The notes under the pieces are model-generated. The model ran no database searches and was not told the DNA's origin. It saw only the letters and a program-made list of their open reading frames with translations. Shown piece by piece: positions 1-5,806 of a DNA stretch of 8,933 nt (the first letter of the stretch is position 1; every line of letters starts with the position of its first letter). A program made the position numbers and the translations under genes. Source of the stretch: UBA11865 sp041570195 (lineage in GTDB: Bacteria > Chloroflexota > Anaerolineae > Promineifilales > Promineifilaceae); assembly GCA_041570195.1 (NCBI GenBank), contig JBFFWQ010000175.1, positions 1-8,933 of the forward strand, read 5' to 3'.

Positions 1-212
1 AATGTTTGGTTTTTATCGTAGGGAGCGATCACATCGGCAAATATGGCCATGAAGAGTAAGATTATAGCCATAATTCCACCGACAACCGCCGATTTTTGCC
101 TAAACAAGCGGCGTAATGTCAATCGCCAGAGACTGTTTGATTTATAATCGCCGATGCTGCCCTCAAGGGCATCATCGTATTCTTCGACTGGGAGTTCGCT
201 AACCGTTGACAT
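1..212 (-). CDS. ABC transporter permease, DppC/OppC type (N-terminal part; runs off the left edge)
   Basis: This is the 5' end of a second inner-membrane permease of the peptide/nickel importer family; 70 codons are visible. The protein begins MSTVSELPVEEYDD and has a short acidic cytoplasmic leader. The segment SLWRLTLRRLFRQKSAVVGG follows, then a hydrophobic helix (about residues 47-63) ending ADVIAPYD. A 'basic amphipathic stretch, first helix, IAPYDP-like' start is typical of the OppC_N region of DppC/OppC. The ATG lies 14 nt after the stop of the DppB-like gene, with an AGAGG Shine-Dalgarno about 7 nt upstream, so the two permeases are almost certainly co-translated partners that form the heterodimeric channel. 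The EAA loop that contacts the ATPase is outside the window. The substrate cannot be told from this part. Confidence 0.88.
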   Translation of the reverse strand, partial: MSTVSELPVEEYDDALEGSIGDYKSNSLWRLTLRRLFRQKSAVVGGIMAIILLFMAIFADVIAPYDKNQT

Positions 213-226
213 GATTGCCTCTTGAG

Positions 227-1306
227 TCAGTCCAACCTAATCCGTGGATCTAAAAAGCCGTAAGACAAATCAACGAACAGGTTAATTGCTACATAACCAA
301 CGGCGATGAATAGCACGAAACCCTGAATAATGGGGTAATCGCGCGCTGTTATCCCTTCAAATACCGTCCGACCAACGCCGGTTAAGCCAAAGATAGTTTC
401 GGTTAAGACAGCACCACTCAGCACAAGTCCTAGTTGCAAGCCGGCAATCGTCACGACCGGAAGTAGCGCGTTCCTAAAAGCATGCTTCATCACGACCTTG
501 TTGTGCTTGAGGCCCTTCGCTTTTGCGGTCCGAACATAATCTTGCCCTAGTACTTCCAGCATGCTGCTTCGGGTCATACGAGCCAAAATAGCCATGGGAA
601 TCGTTGCCAAAGCCAGGGCCGGCAAGATCAGATGTCTCAAAGAATCAGCTAGAATGTCCCATTGAAGCGTCAAGAGTGAATTCACGATAAACATATTAGA
701 AATAAATGTAAGGAAAAATGGGACGATCCCGGTTTCTTGGATCTCCCAGCCATATACCTCATAGAAAGGTTCTGGCAAGACACCTGCTGATAGTCGTCCG
801 GAAGGAGGCAATGCAAAAGGCGTATCCTTGAGCACGATGGCAAAGAAAAAAGCCAACATTAAGCCCAGCCAAAACACCGGCATCGACACGCCTATGTTTG
901 CGCCAACCATTGTGAATACATCAAACGAGGAGTTCCTCCTGGTGGCGGCCAGTATTCCCGCAGGGATAGCCACAAAAAACGCAATAGTAAGGGCCATCAT
1001 GCTTAGTTCAATGGTGAGTGGCAACCGCGTTCCGAGAATCTCGGTTACAGGCCGGCCAAATTGCAGCGAAACTCCCAGATCCCCTCGGGCCAAATCTCGC
1101 AGATAGATGAGGAATTGGGTTGGTATTGGCTTATCAAGACCCTTATCTATGTTATATTGCTCGCAAACTTCGGGCGTTGCCCTCTCACCGAGTGCTGAGC
1201 TACATGGATCCCCAGGAATAGCCCTAGCCATAAAAAACACCACCAGGAGCACACCTAGAACAACAGGGACAGCCGCCAATATGCGTCGCAGGCTATGTTG
1301 GATCAT
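227..1306 (-). CDS. ABC transporter permease, DppB/OppB type
   Basis: A 359-residue integral membrane subunit of a peptide/nickel-type (or related oligosaccharide/opine) ABC importer; it forms half of the channel with the DppC-like protein encoded next. It has the family layout: RRILAAVPVVLGV first helix (about 7-29), the ARAIPGDP motif after it, a periplasmic stretch, and a helix bundle. The ATPase-coupling EAA loop is around residues 255-268 (DYVRTAKAKGL), followed by the RNALLPV block and a C-terminus ending GFLDPRIRLD. The length is slightly above that of E. coli DppB (about 339). The first loop has two cysteines (PCSSALGERATPEVC) that could pair outside the cell. The start is an ATG with only a weak GGAA-type ribosome site. 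The gene follows the binding-protein gene after 151 nt that contain a strong hairpin. The family call is secure; the transported substrate is unknown. Confidence 0.95.
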   Translation of the reverse strand: MIQHSLRRILAAVPVVLGVLLVVFFMARAIPGDPCSSALGERATPEVCEQYNIDKGLDKPIPTQFLIYLRDLARGDLGVSLQFGRPVTEILGTRLPLTIELSMMALTIAFFVAIPAGILAATRRNSSFDVFTMVGANIGVSMPVFWLGLMLAFFFAIVLKDTPFALPPSGRLSAGVLPEPFYEVYGWEIQETGIVPFFLTFISNMFIVNSLLTLQWDILADSLRHLILPALALATIPMAILARMTRSSMLEVLGQDYVRTAKAKGLKHNKVVMKHAFRNALLPVVTIAGLQLGLVLSGAVLTETIFGLTGVGRTVFEGITARDYPIIQGFVLFIAVGYVAINLFVDLSYGFLDPRIRLD

Positions 1307-1347
1307 TGACTATTGTTCCACATAACGCAGGTTATCGGTTCAGAAAC

Positions 1348-1394
1348 GTGGGGTGTATCCCTATTCAGCCTCTAAGGCGAGGAATACACCCCAC
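1348..1394 (-). promoter_or_regulatory. Intercistronic stem-loop between binding-protein and permease genes
   Basis: GTGGGGTGTAT at 1348-1358 and ATACACCCCAC at 1384-1394 form a perfect 11-bp stem. It can be extended by two G-C pairs across a one-base bulge, and the loop holds a small GCC/GGC helix. It is the only strong structure in the 151-nt gap. No U-run follows it on the minus strand (the next bases read GTTTCTGAACC), so it is not a classical intrinsic terminator. In many importer operons a hairpin at this place stabilises the upstream binding-protein mRNA, or partly attenuates the permeases, so that binding protein is made in excess. That role is inferred here from position. Confidence 0.6.
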
Positions 1395-1457
1395 ATCAAC
1401 TTACCATTGCTTAACAAGGAAGAAGAACTATTTCATACCTGTTAAACATTCTTTGAA

Positions 1458-3278
1458 TTACTCTGAGGGCGGCGCGTTGATGAACTGGTCCCAGGACCCA
1501 ACGTACCAGTTAAAGGCACCTGTATTGCCAACGTGCAATGGGCTGGCGGCATCGAGGCCCACTTCCCAGGATTTTACGACATCATTGGCATCCAGCGTGG
1601 AGCCATCATGGAACAATACACCCTCTCGGAGTTGGAAGGTCCAAACAAGTCCGTCCTCACTGGCCTCAAAAGAAGTAGCCAGTTCCGGTACAACGTTTCC
1701 AGAGTCATCAGCGAACTCAAGCAACGGCTCAACAACCTGCTGGCATCCGCGGAGAGACTCTCCGTCAGTCTCATCATGGCAGAACAAGCTGATGGGCTCA
1801 TTATTTTGCATAACCACCAACGTGTCCTTGCCCGGATCCATCTTATAGAACTGGGCAGCCCCGAATGGCGGAACGTAAGCGCCCTCAACAGTCGCCAAAG
1901 CCGCGTTGGCAGCAGTTCCATTAGCCACAGGAATCAAGGGGACAAACTCTTTTACTGCGTTATTGGCCGCTTCATAGAATGGGGCCGCTTCTTCCTCGGT
2001 GGCGATTGACGACGCGGCTTCCATTGGTTCGTAGATTTCTGGATATGGTTCACCAAACTGGGTGAGGTTCCGGTGTAAGTGGTTGTCGAAGAAATTGGAA
2101 ACGTGCGGATAATCTGCGCCCCAACCAAGCATGTGCAATCCGGCGAGATTTCCTGCGTTGGATTCATCGATAAATTCACCGGATTCCATCGCGATAACCT
2201 CGGCATCAATATTCAGATTTTCCATTAGCTGAGTCTGAATATCTACTGCTACTGAGGACACTTCAGGAAGATAGGTACGGGTAACATCGCGATAATAGAG
2301 GCCTGTTTCAAAGCCGTCGGGGAATCCAGCCTCGGCTAGTAATGCGCGACCAGCTTCGGGATCAAACTCGTACCAGCTTTCACCCACGCATCCATTGGGG
2401 ATGGAGCAGGGGGTGAAATAATCGGCGACCGTCGATCCAGGCGGGTAGAATGTGTCGACGATACGCTGTTTATCGATACTCATCGCTACCGCTTGCCTGA
2501 CACGGACATCATCAAATGGTGGGTGAGTATTGGTCATCCCTAGGTAGAAGGTGTTAGGATTTGGATCGACTACCAATACCAGATTTGGATCTGACTCGAC
2601 CGCTTCCATATCATCGGTGCCGACACTGGTGATGTAATCTACATTGCCGGCCTGGAGTTCGAGTAATCTTGCCGCGGCTTCTGTACTCCAGCGCAAGACT
2701 GCGGTCTCGGCAGGTGCCGGCTCGCCCCAATAGTCGTCAAAACGTTTGTAAACAACCTGGTCGCCCCGGACCCATTCCTCAATCATGTAGGGTCCCGTGC
2801 CAATGGGCCTTTCCAGTAGTTCGCCCGTTCCGCCAGTTTCCTCCAACCACTCCGCAGGTTGCACGGCGAAGGGGGTGAAGGCTAGCTTAGACAGGAAGGC
2901 TGGATCTACCTGACAGAGGGTAATCTCGACGGTCAACTCGTCAACCGCCGCGACGGACAGAATCCTGCCACCATAGTCGCAGTTCTCTGCGGCCAGGATT
3001 GCGGGTTCAAAGGCCATTTCCTCTTCGGCCGGCTCGGCCGGTTCTTCAGCGGGCTCCTCGGCTGGTTCCTCGGCTGGTTCTTCAGCCGGTTCTTCAGCGG
3101 GCTCCTCGGCTGGCTCCTCGGCCGGTTCTTCGGCCGGCTCCTCGGCCGGTTCTTCGGCCGGCTCGGCGGGCTCCTCGGCCGGGACCTCCGTGGGCTCGTC
3201 CGCACCGCCGCCACAGGCAGCGAGCAAGAAGCCCAAGGTCAAAAGACCCACGATGAGTAGCATGTACTTTCTGTTCAT
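1458..3278 (-). CDS. ABC transporter solute-binding lipoprotein (SBP_bac_5 family), apparently circularly permuted
   Basis: A 606-residue extracytoplasmic solute receptor of the importer encoded downstream. Residues 1-22 are a lipoprotein signal ending LLAAC, so Cys22 would be lipidated. Residues 33-87 are a stalk of PAEE/PAE repeats. The core (about 99-606) contains family motifs in a rotated order. Residues 105-122 (ILSVAAVDELTVEITLC) match the usual middle of the protein. GTGPY follows at 160-164, then the YWG block (183-185), VRVRQAVAMSIDK (258-270) and the usual C-terminal end near 484. Only then comes DTLVVMQNNEP (from 485), with VVPELATSFEASEDGLVWTFQLREGVLFHDGS and DVVKSWE, which normally form the N-terminus. 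The two parts (about 386 and 122 residues) add up to one complete receptor, so nothing is missing. Six non-lipid cysteines fall in three close pairs (100/122, 291/297, 500/512). The start is an ATG with AAGGAG 8 nt upstream (3287-3292). The ligand is unknown; peptides are the default guess. Confidence 0.93.
   Translation of the reverse strand: MNRKYMLLIVGLLTLGFLLAACGGGADEPTEVPAEEPAEPAEEPAEEPAEEPAEEPAEEPAEEPAEEPAEEPAEEPAEEPAEPAEEEMAFEPAILAAENCDYGGRILSVAAVDELTVEITLCQVDPAFLSKLAFTPFAVQPAEWLEETGGTGELLERPIGTGPYMIEEWVRGDQVVYKRFDDYWGEPAPAETAVLRWSTEAAARLLELQAGNVDYITSVGTDDMEAVESDPNLVLVVDPNPNTFYLGMTNTHPPFDDVRVRQAVAMSIDKQRIVDTFYPPGSTVADYFTPCSIPNGCVGESWYEFDPEAGRALLAEAGFPDGFETGLYYRDVTRTYLPEVSSVAVDIQTQLMENLNIDAEVIAMESGEFIDESNAGNLAGLHMLGWGADYPHVSNFFDNHLHRNLTQFGEPYPEIYEPMEAASSIATEEEAAPFYEAANNAVKEFVPLIPVANGTAANAALATVEGAYVPPFGAAQFYKMDPGKDTLVVMQNNEPISLFCHDETDGESLRGCQQVVEPLLEFADDSGNVVPELATSFEASEDGLVWTFQLREGVLFHDGSTLDANDVVKSWEVGLDAASPLHVGNTGAFNWYVGSWDQFINAPPSE
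3018..3182 (-). repeat. 12-bp tandem repeat encoding the (PAEE)n stalk
   Basis: About fourteen degenerate copies of a 12-bp unit coding for Pro-Ala-Glu-Glu, with shortened PAE units near both ends, cover codons 33-87 of the binding-protein gene. The copies vary at third positions (GAG/GAA, CCG/CCT-type changes on the coding strand), so the array is old enough to have diverged while the peptide was kept. Because the unit is a multiple of three, copy-number changes would alter stalk length without shifting frame. The encoded segment is an acidic, proline-rich, probably extended spacer that lifts the receptor from the membrane. Confidence 0.9.
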
Positions 3279-3342
3279 CTTCTCTTCTCCTTTTTGAAAG
3301 ACGTAAACTGTGAAAGTAACCTGGTGCCACGCGCCTAGCGCT

Positions 3343-3364
3343 CTGCGCGCAGCGTTTAAAACGC
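3343..3364. promoter_or_regulatory. Adjacent palindromes upstream of the importer operon
   Basis: CTGCGCGCAG (3343-3352) is a perfect 10-bp palindrome. GCGTTT-A-AAACGC (3352-3364) is a 6-bp inverted repeat around one base; the two share position 3352. They lie in the probable 5' leader of the importer operon and between the divergent genes. They could be a repressor operator or short leader-RNA hairpins; nothing identifies a binding protein. Confidence 0.35.
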
Positions 3365-3371
3365 AGCGTCA

Positions 3372-3400
3372 ATGGTAGCATGGGTTTGGGTCAATAGCAA
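3372..3400 (-). promoter_or_regulatory. Candidate promoter of the ABC importer operon
   Basis: Reading the minus strand, TTGCTA (3400-3395) and TACCAT (3377-3372) are separated by 17 bp, and TGC directly precedes the second hexamer, as in an extended -10 element. The four most conserved -10 positions (T, A, A, T at 1, 2, 5, 6) are present. A transcript would start near 3365 and carry a leader of about 87 nt. That leader holds the palindromes at 3343-3364 and the AAGGAG ribosome site at 3292-3287. This is the best match in the intergenic region but a modest one. Confidence 0.35.
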
Positions 3401-3447
3401 TATGGTGTAACGAGGTAACAGTTTTACTGTCTATCACTTAACACTAG

Positions 3448-3466
3448 GACGGGGCTTTCAGCCGTC
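3448..3466. other. Small hairpin in the divergent intergenic region
   Basis: GAC (3448-3450) and GTC (3464-3466) flank GGCT-TTC-AGCC (3453-3463), giving a 7-bp stem with a two-base bulge. It lies upstream of the proposed polX promoter. It may be an operator-like site or chance; no function can be assigned. Confidence 0.2.
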
Positions 3467-3498
3467 AGTCTCCTGTTTCATGGCGGCGGGCTGTACGG

Positions 3499-3504
3499 TA
3501 TAAT
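3499..3504 (+). promoter_or_regulatory. Perfect -10 box of polX, placed for a leaderless transcript
   Basis: TATAAT at 3499-3504 matches the sigma-70 -10 consensus exactly and ends 7 nt before the A of the polX ATG (3512). Transcription starting 6-8 nt downstream of a -10 box would therefore begin at or next to the start codon. There is no spaced Shine-Dalgarno before this ATG, which agrees with leaderless initiation. The -35 region (around 3475-3481) is poor, with at most three consensus matches, and no TGn extension is present. Confidence 0.5.
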
Positions 3505-3511
3505 CTGCAGG

Positions 3512-5248
3512 ATGAACAATCGTGACATCGCCCAGACTTTCGAGCAAATAGCCGATATGCTGGCCATCCGCGGCGACCACTTCCACAAAGTGCTGGCCTA
3601 CCGGCGAGCGGCCGAGAACATCCGCGAACTTGACCGCGACCTGGGCCGGCTGCGAGACGAAGGCGATTTGACAGACATCCCCGGAATTGGCGCGGCGCTG
3701 TCGGACAAGATCGAGGAAATGCTCGACACGGGCCGGCTCGACTACTATGAGCGGTTGGCGGCCGAGGTGCCGCCGTCGTTGGTCGAGATGTTGCAGGTGG
3801 AAGGGTTGGGACCTAAACGGGTCAGGCAGATTCACGAGTCGCTGGCCATTACGACGATGGAGGAGCTGGCCCAGGTGGCCGGGGAAGGCCAACTGCGATC
3901 ACTGCCCGGACTGGGCGTCAAAAGCGAAGCGAAACTGGTGGCCAGTATTCAGGCCCTGAGCCGGCGCGAGACCGGCCGCACGCCTTTGGGAACAGCTTGG
4001 CCAATCGCCCAGGAGATCCTGGCCGAGCTTCGCAATTTGCCGGGCGTTTCGGCATCGGCCGTGGCCGGCTCGCTGCGCCGGATGCGGGAGACGATCGGCG
4101 ATGTCGACTTGCTGGTGGCAGCTGAGGACGCCGGACCTGTCATGGCCTATTTCTGCTCAATGCCCCGGGTGGAGAGCGTCTTGGGCAGCGGTCCAACCAA
4201 GAGCAGCGTCATTCTGGTGAATGGGCTACAAGTGGATCTGAGGGTATTGCCGGCCGAACGTTGGGGCACGCTGCTCTCGTACTTCACCGGCAGCAAGTAT
4301 CACAATGTGAAGCTGAGGCAAATGGCCCTCGCCATGGGCCTCAGCCTCAATGAACATAGCTTCACCCCGCAGGACGGCGGTCACGAAATCTTGTGCCGCA
4401 CAGAAGAAGAGGTCTATGATGTGCTGGGTCTGCCATTCATCCCGCCGACATTGCGCGAGGACAAAGGGGAAATTGAGGCGGCGCAACAGGGTGAACTGCC
4501 CGATTTGATCTATGAATCGTCGATAGTCGCCGATCTGCACCTGCACAGCACCTGGTCCGATGGGCGAATGAGCATTCTGGAGATGGCCAGGGCTAACGAA
4601 GCGAGGGGATACAAGCACATCGTCATCGCCGATCACTCGGTCAGCCTGGGCATCGCCAATGGTCTGTCGGTCGAAAGATTGCGGCAGCAAGCTGACGAAA
4701 TCCGGGTGGCCAATGAGGCGATGGGCTCTGATTTCACCATCCTGCACGGCACGGAGATGGAGATCAAGGCCGATGGCTCGCTGGATTATCCGGACGACGT
4801 ACTGGCCGAGCTCGATTTTGTCATCGCCAGCTTACACGTTGGTCTGCGGCAACCGCGAAAGCAGGTCATGAGTCGGATACTGACCGCGATCAACAACCCA
4901 CATGTAGACATGATTGGACATCCCACAGGACGCTTGATACCAGACAGGGCGGCCGCGGATCTCGACATGGAAGAGGTGTTGCAGGCCGCGGCGGTCAGCC
5001 AGACGATCATTGAGATCAACGCCAATCCACAGCGGCTGGATTTACGCGATATTCATGTACGACGGGCGATCGAGTTGGGCGTGAAATTGGCCATCAATAC
5101 CGACGCTCACCACAGCGACCAGTTGGCGTTCATGTATTATGGCCTTGCCATGGCGCAACGGGGTTGGGCGACGGCGGATGATGTTGTGAACACGTGGCCA
5201 GTGGAGCGTTTGTTGGCGTATGTGGATGGCGGAAGTGAACAGTGGTGA
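3512..5248 (+). CDS. polX: DNA polymerase/3'-5' exonuclease PolX (family X Pol-beta + PHP)
   Basis: A 578-residue bacterial PolX, which in characterised members fills short gaps during base-excision and related repair and has Mn-dependent 3'-5' exonuclease and AP-endonuclease activity in its PHP domain. The N-terminus carries helix-hairpin-helix elements: LTDIPGIGAALSDKI (about 53-67), VEGLGPKRV (about 96-104) and LPGLGVKSEAKL (about 131-142). The Pol-beta palm has GDVDLL with Asp197 and Asp199, and a third aspartate, Asp242, in VDLRVL, so the two-metal site is intact. The PHP domain has DLHLHS (His343, His345), ADHS (Asp374, His375), HGTE (His412, Glu415), IGHP (His470) and the final DAH (Asp531, His533), so the nuclease metal site also looks complete. 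The length is normal for the family (about 570-580). ATG at 3512 is chosen because the protein aligns from MNNRDIAQTFEQIADML, typical of PolX, and because of the adjacent -10 box. Confidence 0.97.
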   Translation: MNNRDIAQTFEQIADMLAIRGDHFHKVLAYRRAAENIRELDRDLGRLRDEGDLTDIPGIGAALSDKIEEMLDTGRLDYYERLAAEVPPSLVEMLQVEGLGPKRVRQIHESLAITTMEELAQVAGEGQLRSLPGLGVKSEAKLVASIQALSRRETGRTPLGTAWPIAQEILAELRNLPGVSASAVAGSLRRMRETIGDVDLLVAAEDAGPVMAYFCSMPRVESVLGSGPTKSSVILVNGLQVDLRVLPAERWGTLLSYFTGSKYHNVKLRQMALAMGLSLNEHSFTPQDGGHEILCRTEEEVYDVLGLPFIPPTLREDKGEIEAAQQGELPDLIYESSIVADLHLHSTWSDGRMSILEMARANEARGYKHIVIADHSVSLGIANGLSVERLRQQADEIRVANEAMGSDFTILHGTEMEIKADGSLDYPDDVLAELDFVIASLHVGLRQPRKQVMSRILTAINNPHVDMIGHPTGRLIPDRAAADLDMEEVLQAAAVSQTIIEINANPQRLDLRDIHVRRAIELGVKLAINTDAHHSDQLAFMYYGLAMAQRGWATADDVVNTWPVERLLAYVDGGSEQW

Positions 5249-5303
5249 GTGGTTGGTGGTTAGTCATGAGAAGATAGTGGACATAGGGTAGTGGACAGTA
5301 GCC
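5241..5303 (+). repeat. Degenerate heptanucleotide tandem repeat at the polX 3' end
   Basis: Nine consecutive 7-bp units keep the same phase: AGTGGTG (5241), AGTGGTT (5248), GGTGGTT (5255), two decayed units (5262, 5269), AGTGGAC (5276), ATAGGGT (5283), AGTGGAC (5290) and AGTAGCC (5297). The consensus is close to AGTGGWY. The first unit contains the polX stop codon, and the rest fills most of the gap to the cNMP gene. Short heptameric tandem repeats between genes are known in other bacteria, for example the STRR sequences of filamentous cyanobacteria; no relation to those is claimed. Confidence 0.65.
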
Positions 5304-5335
5304 AATCGCCAGAACAGAAGATAGAGTTGACGAAT

Positions 5336-5785
5336 ATGAGCACAGGGACGACGAGTATTTTCAGGAGTATATTTCGCGGGCTAGACGAGCGGACTCTCGA
5401 TATGCTGCGAGAGCTGGCCGAATTACGTACTTACCCGCCTGAAACGAAGCTCTGCCAACAGGGCCGTGTTGAACATACCTTCTACGTCATCGTGGAGGGC
5501 ATGGTGGCCATTTCGCAGATCCTTGACGATGGACAAGAGCGCATGCTCAGTATTTTGCGGCCGCGACAATATTTTGGCGAACTGGGCCTGCTAGATGATA
5601 CACCGCGAATGGCTAATTGCATCACGATAACGACGACCACTGTGCTAGAAATCACGGAAGAAGTATTCCAAACCGTGCTGGAAAGCAGTCCGGCCGTGGC
5701 ATATTCTTTGATGCGGCACGTGGTCGATCTGCTGCGAAATACCGACAAATTGGCCATCGCCGACCTGACGGCCAAGAATGAATAA
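5336..5785 (+). CDS. Cyclic-nucleotide-binding domain protein (regulatory half of a split cNMP-SpoIIE phosphatase)
   Basis: A 149-residue protein made of one CRP-type cNMP-binding domain and no DNA-binding helix-turn-helix. SIFRGLDERTLDML (about 7-24) is the usual entry helix, followed by the beta-roll (FYVIVEGMVAI, 49-59). The phosphate-binding cassette is FGELGLLDDTPRMANC (80-95), with Glu82 and Arg91 in the ligand-contacting positions, so nucleotide binding is plausible. The C-terminus is a helix ending ADLTAKNE. After one TAA the same frame continues as LQEAYEELKAAQ and a SpoIIE phosphatase, so this is probably the sensor half of one ancestral protein. An in-frame GTG at 5291 would add 15 residues, but it lies inside the heptamer repeat and the added residues look non-conserved; ATG 5336 is preferred although its ribosome site is weak. 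Confidence 0.85.
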   Translation: MSTGTTSIFRSIFRGLDERTLDMLRELAELRTYPPETKLCQQGRVEHTFYVIVEGMVAISQILDDGQERMLSILRPRQYFGELGLLDDTPRMANCITITTTTVLEITEEVFQTVLESSPAVAYSLMRHVVDLLRNTDKLAIADLTAKNE

Positions 5786-5795
5786 CTACAGGAGG
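5783..5795 (+). other. In-frame TAA followed by AGGAGG, splitting cNMP and SpoIIE halves
   Basis: TAA at 5783-5785 is the only stop between 5336 and 6581 in this frame. Codons on both sides continue one coiled-coil pattern: ...DLTAKNE, stop, LQEAYEELKAAQADLVEKERLEREL. In fused relatives I would expect a Glu codon at this point, and GAA to TAA is one base change. AGGAGG at 5790-5795 is a strong ribosome-binding sequence 11 nt before an in-frame TTG (5807), so translation could restart. The out-of-frame ATG at 5799 stops after three codons. Confidence 0.75.
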
Positions 5796-5806
5796 CTTAT
5801 GAGGAA

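Noticed and set aside
1533..2009. 158-codon open frame on the plus strand inside the binding-protein gene
   Set aside because: It is antisense to strongly conserved receptor sequence and its translation shows no recognisable motif.
3018..3182. CRISPR-like periodicity
   Set aside because: The units are contiguous 12-mers without spacers and code for a continuous peptide.
2933..3381. Several Arg/Pro-rich open frames on both strands across the PAEE array
   Set aside because: They are frame shadows of the GC-rich 12-bp repeat, with low-complexity products and no ribosome sites; the PAEE frame has a signal peptide and a conserved core.
3458..3892. 144-codon minus-strand frame overlapping the start of polX
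   Set aside because: It lies antisense to the PolX HhH region and covers the polX promoter; the product looks like reverse-complement coding.
4226..4747. 173-codon minus-strand frame inside polX
   Set aside because: It is antisense to intact Pol-beta and PHP motifs.
5328..5333. TTGACG as a -35 box for the cNMP gene
   Set aside because: No -10-like hexamer occurs at a suitable distance, and the site overlaps the preferred start codon region.
5291..5335. GTG start for the cNMP-binding protein
   Set aside because: The codon belongs to a heptamer repeat unit and the 15 added residues do not look like part of the domain.
5783..5788. TAA CTA as a programmed readthrough signal
   Set aside because: The stop-CTA context is known to favour readthrough in eukaryotic and viral genes with UGA; there is no basis for it in bacteria with UAA.
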